A stretch of DNA of 64,000 bases from positions 326,512 to 390,511 of the forward strand of contig NZ_WQNH01000001.1 in NCBI RefSeq assembly GCF_009812055.1, given 5' to 3'. Below the pieces are notes generated by a model, which saw only the letters and a program-made list of their open reading frames with translations, ran no database searches and had not been told where the DNA came from. Position numbers and translations under genes: made by a program. The stretch is from Chelativorans xinjiangensis (lineage in GTDB: Bacteria; Pseudomonadota; Alphaproteobacteria; Rhizobiales; Rhizobiaceae). Shown here piece after piece: positions 24,336-33,213 of this stretch (position 1 is the stretch's first letter; each line of letters begins with the position of its first letter).

Positions 24336-24758
24336 ATGTACAAGATCGCTGTTCTCACTTCCGCACTCGCCATGCTTGGTGCCGGCAACGCGTTCGCTTT
24401 CGACGCCTCACGGGGTTTCGGCCCCAGTGATGCAAACGACCAGCCAGTTCCACTCTTCCAAATGGACAACCGGGTCGATCGGTCGACCGTAACCGCCGGT
24501 ATCGGCGGCTCGTCCGGCTCCACCATTCGTGGGCCGGTCGGCTTCTCCGCCGCACAGGGCTTCGGCCCCAGCGACGCCAGCGACCAGCCGGTCCCGCGCT
24601 TCCAGATGGGCAACGGCGTTGATCGGACCGTAACCGCCGGTATCGGCAACTCGTCCGGCTCCACCATTCGCGGGCCGGTCGGCTTCTCCGCCGCGCAGGG
24701 CTTCGGCCCCAGCGACGCCAGCGACCAGCCGGTCCCGCGCTTCCAGATCGCACGCTAG
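24336..24758 (+). CDS. Small secreted protein with three GFGPSD repeats, family A member 2
   Basis: 140 residues. The signal peptide is MYKIAVLTSALAMLGAGNAFA. The mature part is three copies of a GFGPSDA(N/S)DQPVP(L/R)FQ unit; the last two are nearly identical over 47 residues including the SSGSTIRGPVGFSAAQ linker. The ATG is the second of two adjacent ones, chosen by alignment of its leader with that of the paralogue at 23310. No known family is recognised. The nearly identical DNA repeats point to recent tandem duplication, so repeat number may vary between strains. An exported, repetitive, cell-envelope or matrix protein is the best guess. Confidence 0.75.
   Translation: MYKIAVLTSALAMLGAGNAFAFDASRGFGPSDANDQPVPLFQMDNRVDRSTVTAGIGGSSGSTIRGPVGFSAAQGFGPSDASDQPVPRFQMGNGVDRTVTAGIGNSSGSTIRGPVGFSAAQGFGPSDASDQPVPRFQIAR
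24510..24752 (+). repeat. 141-bp tandem repeat inside the secreted repeat protein gene
   Basis: The segment starting TCGTCCGGCTCCACCATTCG at 24510 recurs at 24651 with only a few substitutions, giving a 47-codon period. The second copy stops at the end of the gene. Confidence 0.8.
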
Positions 24759-24801
24759 AAGCGGCTTTCCCGTCTGGCCGGCAGTCCACTCTTCGGACTA
24801 G

Positions 24802-24834
24802 AAAAGCAGCCTCGATCCCGAGGCTGCTTTTTCT
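24802..24834 (+). terminator. Intrinsic terminator
   Basis: AAAAGCAGCCTCG and CGAGGCTGCTTTT form a perfect 13-bp stem with a 4-base loop and a T-run ending TTTTTCTT. It closes the secreted repeat gene and, read on the other strand with its A/T symmetry, could also stop transcription from the converging gene. Confidence 0.9.
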
Positions 24835-24869
24835 TACGCCGCGACACGCACGCTATCGTGCCACGTCCT

Positions 24870-25205
24870 TCAGGCTTTCAGGTGAATTGTAACGAGCACG
24901 GTGCATTCGGCGCCCGCATCGAAGCGCGTCGCCACCCGAAGCCAGTTACCGAAACAGGTCAGACGGGCCACTGCGATCTCGTCCTTCGCGGTCGGCATCT
25001 TGAGGCGCGTGCCTTCGGGCACCCAGTGCATCCCGTCGGGCGAAATCTCGATCCAGGCCATCGGCGCCGCCCCGGCCGGTTCCTTGAGCGCACGTACGAA
25101 AACGACCGCTTCGCGCGCCCATCCGGCCTCGAAAGGTTCCGTCGCGGCCTCCCCGGTCCATCTTTCGTTGCGCGCAACGATGGCGGTGATGCTCTCCGGC
25201 AGCAT
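24870..25205 (-). CDS. Conserved-looking small protein of carbohydrate locus, unknown function
   Basis: 111 residues starting MLPESITAIVARNERW. The pattern of short beta strands (MAWIEISPDGMHWVPEG, AVARLTCFGNWLRVATRFD, CTVLVTIHLKA) suggests a small all-beta, jelly-roll-like fold. Its ATG overlaps the stop of the 301-residue gene by one base (TGATG), so the two are coupled and probably act together. There is no signal peptide. I cannot name the family; a sugar-binding or sugar-enzyme accessory role is suggested only by context. Confidence 0.65.
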   Translation of the reverse strand: MLPESITAIVARNERWTGEAATEPFEAGWAREAVVFVRALKEPAGAAPMAWIEISPDGMHWVPEGTRLKMPTAKDEIAVARLTCFGNWLRVATRFDAGAECTVLVTIHLKA

Positions 25206-26110
25206 CAGAAGTCCCCCGAGATGCACACGGAATCGACATAGAGAAAGGCGCGCTTCGCCACGTCCGTCTCGGCAAAGAGGCAGAAATTCAGCATGCACCA
25301 GAGGTTCTTCATCGCCGGCATGCGGATCGAATCGAAATCCGACACATCGAAGACCCGGTCATTGCACTGGAGGGACAGTGCCTTCATTGCCGCCAGATCG
25401 AAATCGAAGCGCAGGTAGCTCCAATTCACCTTGGTCGCGATCTCGTTGTAGCAGAGCCGCTGCTGGCCGCCCGGTAGATCCTGCCAGCCATCGGGTGCCA
25501 GGTGATAGTGGCTCAGCGTCTTGTCGCTGTTGCCGATCGGCTTGAACTTGGTCGACTGTCGCTTGTATTGCCACTTCTGCACATGATCGCCGTCGGAGGC
25601 GTTCAGAAAGCGGATATGCGGCATCACCCTTTCGGCATCGCCGTCGCGGTCGCCGCCCTGCAGGTCGAACAGGAAGCCGACGGACCGCACGTCGGTCTCC
25701 CCCAGTGTCAGCTCCGTCGCCTCTGGCTTGAAGGTGAAATACATCTCGAACCGGATCGGCCCGCGCTTGCGGAAGGTGAGCCGCTTGATCGCTACATTCT
25801 GGGCCCCCGGCCGCGGCCTGGTGGCGACCTTCAGCGCGTAGGAGCTGCCATAGCCTCCATGCGAGCCCGCGTCCCAGTGTGCAAGCGTCGAGAGCATTGG
25901 GCTGGAATGCTGGGCGTAGCCCGGCAGCATGGTGTCGAGGTCGCCTTCGTAATTGCCTACAAGCTGCGACCATCCACAGTGGCCGCGCGAAAAATCATCG
26001 TGACTGATGATCCTCGGCAGGGGGTCGAACCGGCTGAGCCTCGGGTCCGCTTCGAGCAATGCGGTGCGCAGCGCCTCCGCCAGCTCGGTTCTCATAGGGC
26101 TTTCGGTCAA
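25205..26110 (-). CDS. Uncharacterised protein of carbohydrate locus (DUF6772-like)
   Basis: 301 residues. It starts at a TTG with GGGGGAT upstream; an ATG at 26095 is the alternative. No signal peptide or membrane segment is visible. The sequence is dominated by aromatic-rich beta strands (SHDDFSRGHCGWSQLVGNYE, IRFEMYFTFKPEATEL, VNWSYLRFDFDLAA) and looks like a beta-sandwich of the kind found in glycoside-handling proteins. I associate it with a domain of unknown function, probably DUF6772, but not firmly. It lies in one unit with an enolase-superfamily enzyme and next to a sugar ABC importer, so it probably acts on a sugar or sugar acid. Confidence 0.7.
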   Translation of the reverse strand: MTESPMRTELAEALRTALLEADPRLSRFDPLPRIISHDDFSRGHCGWSQLVGNYEGDLDTMLPGYAQHSSPMLSTLAHWDAGSHGGYGSSYALKVATRPRPGAQNVAIKRLTFRKRGPIRFEMYFTFKPEATELTLGETDVRSVGFLFDLQGGDRDGDAERVMPHIRFLNASDGDHVQKWQYKRQSTKFKPIGNSDKTLSHYHLAPDGWQDLPGGQQRLCYNEIATKVNWSYLRFDFDLAAMKALSLQCNDRVFDVSDFDSIRMPAMKNLWCMLNFCLFAETDVAKRAFLYVDSVCISGDF

Positions 26111-26125
26111 TTCTCGATCCCCCGA

Positions 26126-27283
26126 CTACCGGCTGCGGAGCCGCGCAACCGCGTCCCAGTCGACCTCGATACCGAGGCCGGGCCCGGTCGGAACCGGCAG
26201 CAGCCCGTTCTTCTGCCGGTCGGCTCCCGGAGCAGCTCCGGTGATCGCCGTCTTGAACGGGCTGGAATCGGTCTCGCACTCCATGGCGCGCAGATTGGGC
26301 ATCGCCGCCGCAAGATGCACGCTCGCCGTCTCGCAGACGATACCGGACATGCCGATGTGAGGCGCGTAGGCCACGTCGTGGGCCGCCGCGAATTCCGCCA
26401 TGCGGCGCGTCTCGCTGATGCCGCCCGCGCGGGCGACGTCCGGCTGCAGAAACGACAAGGTCCGGTTGGCGAGGAGACGCATCGCCTGGTCGAGCGAGTA
26501 ATTGCTCTCGCCGGCGGCAAGCGGCGTGGCGCAGCGCCGGTGCAGTTCCTCGTAACCCTGCTCGTCTTCCGGCCGCAGCGGTTCCTCGAACCAGAAATAG
26601 TCGTTGTCGGTGAGCGCGCGGCCGACCTCCACCGCCTCTTCCAGCGTGTAGGCCCAATTGGCGTCCACGCATAATTCGATGCCGTCGCCTGCTCGCTTGC
26701 GCAGCCGTTCGATGCGCTTGCAGGCCTCGCGCACGGGATTGGCGATCTTGACCTTGATCCGCGGGAAGCCCTTTTCCAGGTAGCGGTCGAGCTCCTGGTC
26801 CATGAACTCGTCGGTGCCCCAATTGACGGAAGCCGCGTAGACCGGCACCTCCGCGCGCCCGACACCGCCCAGCAGGCGATAGATCGGCTGGCCGGCGACC
26901 TTTCCCAAAATATCCCACAGCGCGATATCGACGCCGGCGATCGCCTCGATCAGCATGCCGCCCGCGCGGCCCGAAAGGGCGCGCCGCATCGACTGCCAAA
27001 GCGCGCCGATATTGCGCGCGTCCTGGCCGACCAGCCGGGGCTTCAGCGAGGTCTCGATCAGCTCTGCATAAGCCTTCGGTGAAAAGCGGGCCAGCGTCTC
27101 GCCTACGCCGGCGATCCCCGCATCGGTGCGCACCTCGACAAGGACGATGGAGACCTCGCTATAGGCGCCCCAGGAGGTGATGGTGGGCCTCGGCAGCGTC
27201 TGGGTCAACGGATGCGCGATCACATCGGTGATGCGGATGCCCGGCACTGTGTCCGTTGTCGCAGCTGCCGCCCCTGTCGCCAT
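26126..27283 (-). CDS. Mandelate racemase/muconate lactonizing enzyme family protein (sugar-acid dehydratase-like)
   Basis: 385 residues of the enolase superfamily. The capping domain (1-125, with SWGAYSEVSIVLVEV and ALWDILGK) is followed by the barrel with catalytic RIKVKIANP (the KxK pair), metal ligands VDANWAY, WFEEPLRPED and AAGESNYS, and the general-acid/base His in APHIGMSG. KxK plus His marks the mandelate racemase subgroup, whose members dehydrate or epimerise acid sugars. The ATG at 27283 has a strong GGAGGG site; an ATG eight codons earlier is possible. With the divergent GntR, SDR and ABC importer it fits a sugar-acid catabolic locus. Its exact substrate is unknown. Confidence 0.9.
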   Translation of the reverse strand: MATGAAAATTDTVPGIRITDVIAHPLTQTLPRPTITSWGAYSEVSIVLVEVRTDAGIAGVGETLARFSPKAYAELIETSLKPRLVGQDARNIGALWQSMRRALSGRAGGMLIEAIAGVDIALWDILGKVAGQPIYRLLGGVGRAEVPVYAASVNWGTDEFMDQELDRYLEKGFPRIKVKIANPVREACKRIERLRKRAGDGIELCVDANWAYTLEEAVEVGRALTDNDYFWFEEPLRPEDEQGYEELHRRCATPLAAGESNYSLDQAMRLLANRTLSFLQPDVARAGGISETRRMAEFAAAHDVAYAPHIGMSGIVCETASVHLAAAMPNLRAMECETDSSPFKTAITGAAPGADRQKNGLLPVPTGPGLGIEVDWDAVARLRSR

Positions 27284-27341
27284 GGGTCTTATCCCTCCGT
27301 CGGTCATCGTCGCATCCTTTTATAGGTCACCAAGATGCTTT

Positions 27342-27366
27342 GCAACTAACAAACTTAGTTGCTAAG
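27342..27366. promoter_or_regulatory. Overlapping inverted repeats between enolase-family and GntR genes (candidate operator)
   Basis: GCAACTAA-caaac-TTAGTTGC (27342-27362) and CTTAG-ttg-CTAAG (27354-27366) overlap in the divergent promoter region. This is the expected place for the operator of the GntR regulator encoded next to it. Confidence 0.58.
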
Positions 27367-27408
27367 TTGGAGGCTAGCTGCTAGGTGATGGCCCAACAAG
27401 GGGTGAAC

Positions 27409-28176
27409 ATGGCCACTGGCTCGACCAGAAAACCGCTTTTCTCCGCCAAACTGGCCGCGCCGTCGCGCTTGGCCGATACGGTGTCGGATGCCATCGCCGC
27501 GGCCCTCTTCGACGGCCGCATCTCGCCCGGCGAGCCGCTGCCGCCCGAAGGCGAAATCGCCAAAGAGTTCGGAGTGAGCAAGCCGATCGCGCGGGAAGCG
27601 CTGCGGCAGCTTTCGGCGGCGGGGCTGATCTCCACCCAGCAGGGCAAGGTCGCCCGGGCCAAGGCCCTCAACGGAGAGCCGTTGGAGCGGATCTACGGCT
27701 ATGCGGTGCGCTCGAGCCTCGAGCGCCTGCGCGAAGCGAACGAAATGCGGCGGGTGGTGGAAACCGGCATTGCCCGTCTCGCCGCGCAGCGCCGGGGAAA
27801 GGCCGGGCTTGCGGCCATGGAAAGAGCGTTGGCCGACATGCAGAGCTCCCTTGGGGACCCCGCCGGCTTCACCGAGGCGGATATCCTGTTCCATATCGGC
27901 CTTGCGCTGGCGACCGGCAATTCGATGATCCGCGTGCAGATGGAGGGGCTGCGCTCGGTGCAGCGCGAGGTTTCGGAACTCTTTTCCCGCCGCGCCAACC
28001 GCACCCCGGCGGACTGGAACGCCACCATCGACCGTCACCGCGCAATCTATGACGCGATCGCTGCCGGCGATGCGGAACTGGCCGAACGGAAGATCATCGC
28101 CCACTTCGAGGCCGCCGACATCGCCTCCCTCGAGGTGGTCGGCAAGCTCGCGCCCGCAGCGGACGGTACGGCATGA
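27409..28176 (+). CDS. GntR family regulator, FadR/FCD subgroup
   Basis: 255 residues. An N-terminal winged helix (about 15-85; LADTVSDAIAAALFDGRISPGEPLPPEGEIAKEFGVSKPIAREALRQL, in order, is the standard GntR helix-turn-helix) precedes an FCD domain with metal-site residues in ILFHIGLAL, IDRHRAIYDAI and IAHFEA. The ATG at 27409 has an AGGGGTGA site; two earlier in-frame starts have none. It overlaps the SDR gene by four bases and is divergent from the enolase-family gene, so it likely represses both arms until a sugar-acid inducer is present. Confidence 0.88.
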   Translation: MATGSTRKPLFSAKLAAPSRLADTVSDAIAAALFDGRISPGEPLPPEGEIAKEFGVSKPIAREALRQLSAAGLISTQQGKVARAKALNGEPLERIYGYAVRSSLERLREANEMRRVVETGIARLAAQRRGKAGLAAMERALADMQSSLGDPAGFTEADILFHIGLALATGNSMIRVQMEGLRSVQREVSELFSRRANRTPADWNATIDRHRAIYDAIAAGDAELAERKIIAHFEAADIASLEVVGKLAPAADGTA

Positions 28177-28973
28177 GCGGCGCAGCGTTCTCCCTGACCG
28201 GCCGCAGGGCCCTCGTCACCGGCGCCAATACCGGCATCGGCAGGGCACTGGCGCTAGGGCTTGCATCGCACGGCGCCGATCTCGTTCTGCATCATCTTGG
28301 CGATGCCGATGGAGCCGCCGAAGTGCGCCGCGAGATCGCCGCCATGGGTCGTGATGCCGCCGTGATGGAAGCCGACTTTGCCGAGGCCGGAGCGGCGGGA
28401 GATCTGGCGGACAAGGCCGTAGCCAGGCACGGCCCGCTCGACATCCTCATCGCCAACGCGGCAATCGAGCAGCGCCGACCGTGGGAGGACGTGACGCCGG
28501 CCCATGTCGAGGCCCATGTCACCGCCAATTTCGCCTCTCTCCTGGCACTCACGCGCAGGCTCGTGCCGGCCATGGCCGAGCGCGGCTGGGGCCGCGTCGT
28601 GGCGATTGGAAGCGTGTTGGCGACGCGGCCGCGTGCCGAAACCGTGGTCTATGCCGCATTGAAGGCGGCGCAGCTCACCGCAATTCGTGCCATCGGCCGC
28701 GAAGTCGCCCATCGGGGCGTAACCATGAACGTGATTTCCCCCGGCGCCATAGAGACCGAACGCACGGCGGAGCGCTACGCCGATCCGGCGTTCCGGCAGG
28801 CGGTCACAGCGAAGATCCCAGTCGGGCGCACCGGCCGCCCCGAAGACTGCGTAGGACCGGTCATCATGCTTTGCAGCGATGCCGGCGGCTATATCACCGG
28901 CGCCGATATCCCCGTCGACGGAGGCTGGACCATCGGCGATGCACCCGGAGCGCTGCCCGAGGCGGCCTCATGA
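28173..28973 (+). CDS. SDR family oxidoreductase
   Basis: 266 residues. TGANTGIG (cofactor loop), IANAAIE (variant of NNAG), Ser in VVAIGSVLAT, YAALK (Tyr/Lys pair) and the closing GADIPVDGGWTI make it a classical SDR. The NAG motif is altered to NAA, seen in a minority of members. Its ATG overlaps the GntR stop. It sits before a sugar-type ABC importer and opposite an acid-sugar dehydratase, so a sugar or sugar-acid dehydrogenase is likely, with the exact substrate unassigned. Confidence 0.85.
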   Translation: MSGAAFSLTGRRALVTGANTGIGRALALGLASHGADLVLHHLGDADGAAEVRREIAAMGRDAAVMEADFAEAGAAGDLADKAVARHGPLDILIANAAIEQRRPWEDVTPAHVEAHVTANFASLLALTRRLVPAMAERGWGRVVAIGSVLATRPRAETVVYAALKAAQLTAIRAIGREVAHRGVTMNVISPGAIETERTAERYADPAFRQAVTAKIPVGRTGRPEDCVGPVIMLCSDAGGYITGADIPVDGGWTIGDAPGALPEAAS

Positions 28974-29068
28974 CAGCGGTGGCGGAGCCCCGCGTCAAAG
29001 CAATACCCGCCAGGTCGTCGACCGCGGCGGGCATGTTCGAAAACGGCTAAAAATCCAGGGAGGAGTTC

Positions 29069-30322
29069 ATGAAAGCCGCAAGGAAAAGTCTGGTAGTCCC
29101 GGCGCTGATGGCGCTGGGTATGATGACGACGACTTCGCTATCGGCGGAAGAGTTGCGCTTCACCGTTTGGACCGGAAGCGACGCTCATCTGGCCATGCTC
29201 AACGGCATCGCCGAAAGCTTCAAGGAAACGCATCCGGACGTCACGGTGCGGTTCGAAACAATCCCGGCCGCCGACTACACGCAGAAGCTGACGTTCCAGC
29301 TCGCAGGCGGCAATCCGCCCGATCTCGGCTGGATCATGGAAGACGCGGCGCCCACATTCGGGGCGGCCGGCGTGCTCATGGACCTCGGGCCGGCCCTGCG
29401 CGGGATCGAGGGCTATGGCCTGGAGGATTTCTCGCCAAGCGCGATGGGCCTCTGGGTGGACGGCGAGAAGGTCTATGGCATTCCGTTTTCCACTTCACCC
29501 TTCATGATCTTCTACAACAAGGCCATGTTCGATAAGGCGGGCCTGGAAGACCCGCTCGCGCTCGCCGCCAAGGGCGAATGGGACATGGATAAGTTCCAGC
29601 AAGTCTCCAAGGCGCTCACCGAGGCGAATCCGGGCAAATGGGGCTTCGAATTCAAGGACGGCCAAGGCTACGATTCCCGCATCATGCACGCGTTGATGCC
29701 GCCGATCCGCGCCTATGGCGGAAACGCCTGGACGAACGGCGAATGCGGCTTCGATGATCCCGAGGCGGTCGCCGCGGTCCAGCAGCTGCACAATATGGTG
29801 TTCAAGGACAAATCGATCGTGCCGCCGGGAGAGCAAGGCGACTACTTCTCCGGCGGCTCCGCGATGACGATCAACCAGATTTCCCGTGCTTCGAAGATGC
29901 CGGAAGCGGGCTTCGAGTGGGGCATCGCGCCCTTGCCGAGCGGTCCGGGCGGCGAATCTCCCGTTATCGGCCAGGCGGCAATCGTGGTCTTCGACCAAGG
30001 AAAGCAGAAGGAACTTGCCGCCGAGTTTCTGGCGCACATGACGAATGAGGAGAATGTGGCCACCATGGCCCAGTTCTTCCCGCCGGCACGCCAGTCCGTG
30101 TTGAACAGCGACGCCTTCACCCAGAGCAACGAGCTGATCTCGGCCGAGCAGATGGCCCGTGTCAGCGATGCCATCGCCAAAGGCAAGGTTCTGCCCAGCC
30201 ACGAGCGCAGCCCTCAGATCCTGGCGGCCATGGCACCCCGCGTCGATGCGCTGTGGAAGCCGGATGCGGACGTCGCCAAAGCCCTGGAAGCCGTCTGCGC
30301 GGCGGTCCAGCCGCAACTTTGA
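29069..30322 (+). CDS. Sugar-type ABC transporter substrate-binding protein (family 1)
   Basis: 417 residues. A signal peptide (KAARKSLVVPALMALGMMT, cleaved near SLSA) is followed by EELRFTVWTGSDAHLAMLNGI, the standard start of SBP_bac_1 proteins. Conserved GGNPPDLGWI, GIPFSTSPFMIFYNKAMFDKA and GIAPLPSGPGGESPVIGQAA segments are seen. A strong GGGAGGAG site precedes the ATG. It is the first of four consecutive importer genes. The family imports mono- and oligosaccharides or sugar acids; the adjacent enzymes favour an acid sugar or polyol. Confidence 0.93.
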   Translation: MKAARKSLVVPALMALGMMTTTSLSAEELRFTVWTGSDAHLAMLNGIAESFKETHPDVTVRFETIPAADYTQKLTFQLAGGNPPDLGWIMEDAAPTFGAAGVLMDLGPALRGIEGYGLEDFSPSAMGLWVDGEKVYGIPFSTSPFMIFYNKAMFDKAGLEDPLALAAKGEWDMDKFQQVSKALTEANPGKWGFEFKDGQGYDSRIMHALMPPIRAYGGNAWTNGECGFDDPEAVAAVQQLHNMVFKDKSIVPPGEQGDYFSGGSAMTINQISRASKMPEAGFEWGIAPLPSGPGGESPVIGQAAIVVFDQGKQKELAAEFLAHMTNEENVATMAQFFPPARQSVLNSDAFTQSNELISAEQMARVSDAIAKGKVLPSHERSPQILAAMAPRVDALWKPDADVAKALEAVCAAVQPQL

Positions 30323-30334
30323 CCGGTGGAGTGG

Positions 30335-31264
30335 ATGGCCGTACCCGCCACCGATAAGAACTCGGCACGCTTCCTGCGCGTGCCGAGGCTTGCCCTGAAG
30401 CATAGGGAAGCCGTAGAGGCCTGGCTCTTCGTCAGCCCGATCCTCACCGGCTTCCTGATCTTTTTCCTCGGCCCGCTGATCGCGGTCTTCTTCTACAGCA
30501 TGACCGAATGGAACCTGCTGACCCAGCAGGCGGCCTTCGTCGGCATGGAGAACTACGCGGACGCCCTCTCCAGGAACCCCGACTTCTGGCACGTGGTCCG
30601 CAACTCGCTCATCTTTGCAGCCGGATTGGTTCCGCTGAACATGGCGCTTGCGCTGACGCTCGCGCTTGCCCTGTCGCGCCCCTTTTTCGGCGTGGTCTTC
30701 TTTCGCGCCGTCTTTTTTGCGCCGGTCGTCACCTCCGCGGTGGCCTGGGCGATCGTCTGGAAATTCCTGCTGCAGAACGAGGCCGGGGCGGTCAACCAGA
30801 TCCTGGCCGTCGTCGGCATCGATGGTCCCAACTGGCTGCGCGAGCCGGATTGGGCGATGGCCGCGGTCATCGTCACCCGCGTCATCAAGATGGTCGGGCT
30901 GAACATGATCCTCTATATCGCCGCGCTGCAAACCATTCCGCGCGATTATGAGGAGGCGGCGCGGCTGGAAGGGGCGTCCAACTGGCAGATCTTCCGCATG
31001 GTCATCTGGCCGCTTTTGGCACCGACCACGCTCATCATCATGGTCATCACCACGATCGGCTCGTTCAAGGTGTTCGACCACATCTACCTGATGACCGGCG
31101 GCGGCCCGGAGAACGGCACGCTGGTACTCGCCTTCTACATCTACGAGCAGGGCTTCAAGTTCTTCAATGTCGGCTATGCCTCGGCCTTGGCCATGATCAT
31201 GTTCGTCGTGGTCATGGTCCTCACCATCGTCCAGCTGATGCTCAGGCGGAAGGACATGCAATGA
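30335..31264 (+). CDS. Sugar-type ABC transporter permease (MalF/UgpA-like)
   Basis: 309 residues with six membrane spans and a long cytoplasmic N-terminus. LFVSPILTGFLIFFLGPLIAVF is TM1. The EAA loop is visible as YEEAARLEGASNWQIFRMVIWPLLAP, preceded by NMILYIAALQTIP. MTGGGPENGT follows, as in the family. The ATG at 30335 has GGTGGAG five bases upstream; a GTG three codons earlier is open but less likely. The gene overlaps the next permease by four bases. Confidence 0.93.
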   Translation: MAVPATDKNSARFLRVPRLALKHREAVEAWLFVSPILTGFLIFFLGPLIAVFFYSMTEWNLLTQQAAFVGMENYADALSRNPDFWHVVRNSLIFAAGLVPLNMALALTLALALSRPFFGVVFFRAVFFAPVVTSAVAWAIVWKFLLQNEAGAVNQILAVVGIDGPNWLREPDWAMAAVIVTRVIKMVGLNMILYIAALQTIPRDYEEAARLEGASNWQIFRMVIWPLLAPTTLIIMVITTIGSFKVFDHIYLMTGGGPENGTLVLAFYIYEQGFKFFNVGYASALAMIMFVVVMVLTIVQLMLRRKDMQ

Positions 31265-32109
31265 CGCTCACGGTCAGGCAAATCCGTACCCTCAACCGCA
31301 TCTGCTGGACGATCTCGCTTCTCGTCGTGGCGATCCCCTTCGTCTTCCCGTTCCTTTGGATGATCTCCTCCGGATTCAAGAGCGCGACCGAAATCTTCGG
31401 ACAGCCCAGCCTGATCCCACGCGTCTGGCGCTGGCAGAATTTCGTGGAAGTCTTCGAATATCAGCCCTTCGCGCGGCAGTATTTCAACTCGCTCTACATC
31501 GCGCTTGCCGTGACAGCGTTGACGCTGGTGTTCTCGTCTCTGGCCGGCTACGCGCTGGCGCGGATGCGCTTTGCCGGGGCGGGACTGCTGATGCTCTTCC
31601 TCATCTCGGCCTTGATGGTGCCCGAGGAAGTCACGATCATCCCGAACTTCTTTCTCATCCGCTGGATGGGGCTGATGGATACCCACTCACCGCTGATCCT
31701 GCTGCCGGTGTTCGGGCCGCACGGAGTGATGGCCACTTTCCTGATGCGTCAGTATTTCCTGGCGCTGCCCAAGGAGCTGGAGGAGGCCGGCAAGATGGAC
31801 GGTCTGTCGCGCCTCGGCATCTGGTGGCGCATCGCGCTCCCCATGTCGCGGCCGGCGCTTGCCGCGGTCGCGATCATCACCTTCCTGTTTTCCTGGAACC
31901 TGTTCCTGGAGCCGCTGGTATTTCTGAGTTCGCTCGAGCTCTTCACCCTGCCGCTGGCGCTCAGCAACTTCACGGACGCCTACGGCCTGCCGCTCTGGCA
32001 TTTGCAGCTCGCCGCAACCAGCCTCGCGGTGGTGCCCATCCTGGGCGTCTATCTGATCGCCCAGCGCCAGATCATTGAGAGCTTCGCCCTGTCGGGGGTC
32101 AAGGGATAG
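31261..32109 (+). CDS. Sugar-type ABC transporter permease (MalG/UgpE-like)
   Basis: 282 residues with six membrane spans. VVAIPFVFPFLWMISSGFKSATEIF is the first span and loop. The EAA loop reads ELEEAGKMDGLSRLGIWWRI, preceded by FLMRQYFLALP. It is translationally coupled to the preceding permease (ATGA overlap) and forms a heterodimeric membrane channel with it. Nothing unusual is seen. Confidence 0.93.
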   Translation: MTLTVRQIRTLNRICWTISLLVVAIPFVFPFLWMISSGFKSATEIFGQPSLIPRVWRWQNFVEVFEYQPFARQYFNSLYIALAVTALTLVFSSLAGYALARMRFAGAGLLMLFLISALMVPEEVTIIPNFFLIRWMGLMDTHSPLILLPVFGPHGVMATFLMRQYFLALPKELEEAGKMDGLSRLGIWWRIALPMSRPALAAVAIITFLFSWNLFLEPLVFLSSLELFTLPLALSNFTDAYGLPLWHLQLAATSLAVVPILGVYLIAQRQIIESFALSGVKG

Positions 32110-32141
32110 CCGCACGGCCGGCACAAACAACGGAACCACAC

Positions 32142-33203
<1,062 letters not shown>

Positions 33204-33213
33204 TTGGGCGCGA

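Noticed and set aside
28970..29050. ATG overlapping the SDR stop, opening a 26-codon frame before the ABC binding-protein gene
   Set aside because: Too short, with no conserved pattern; the overlap with the SDR stop is likely chance.
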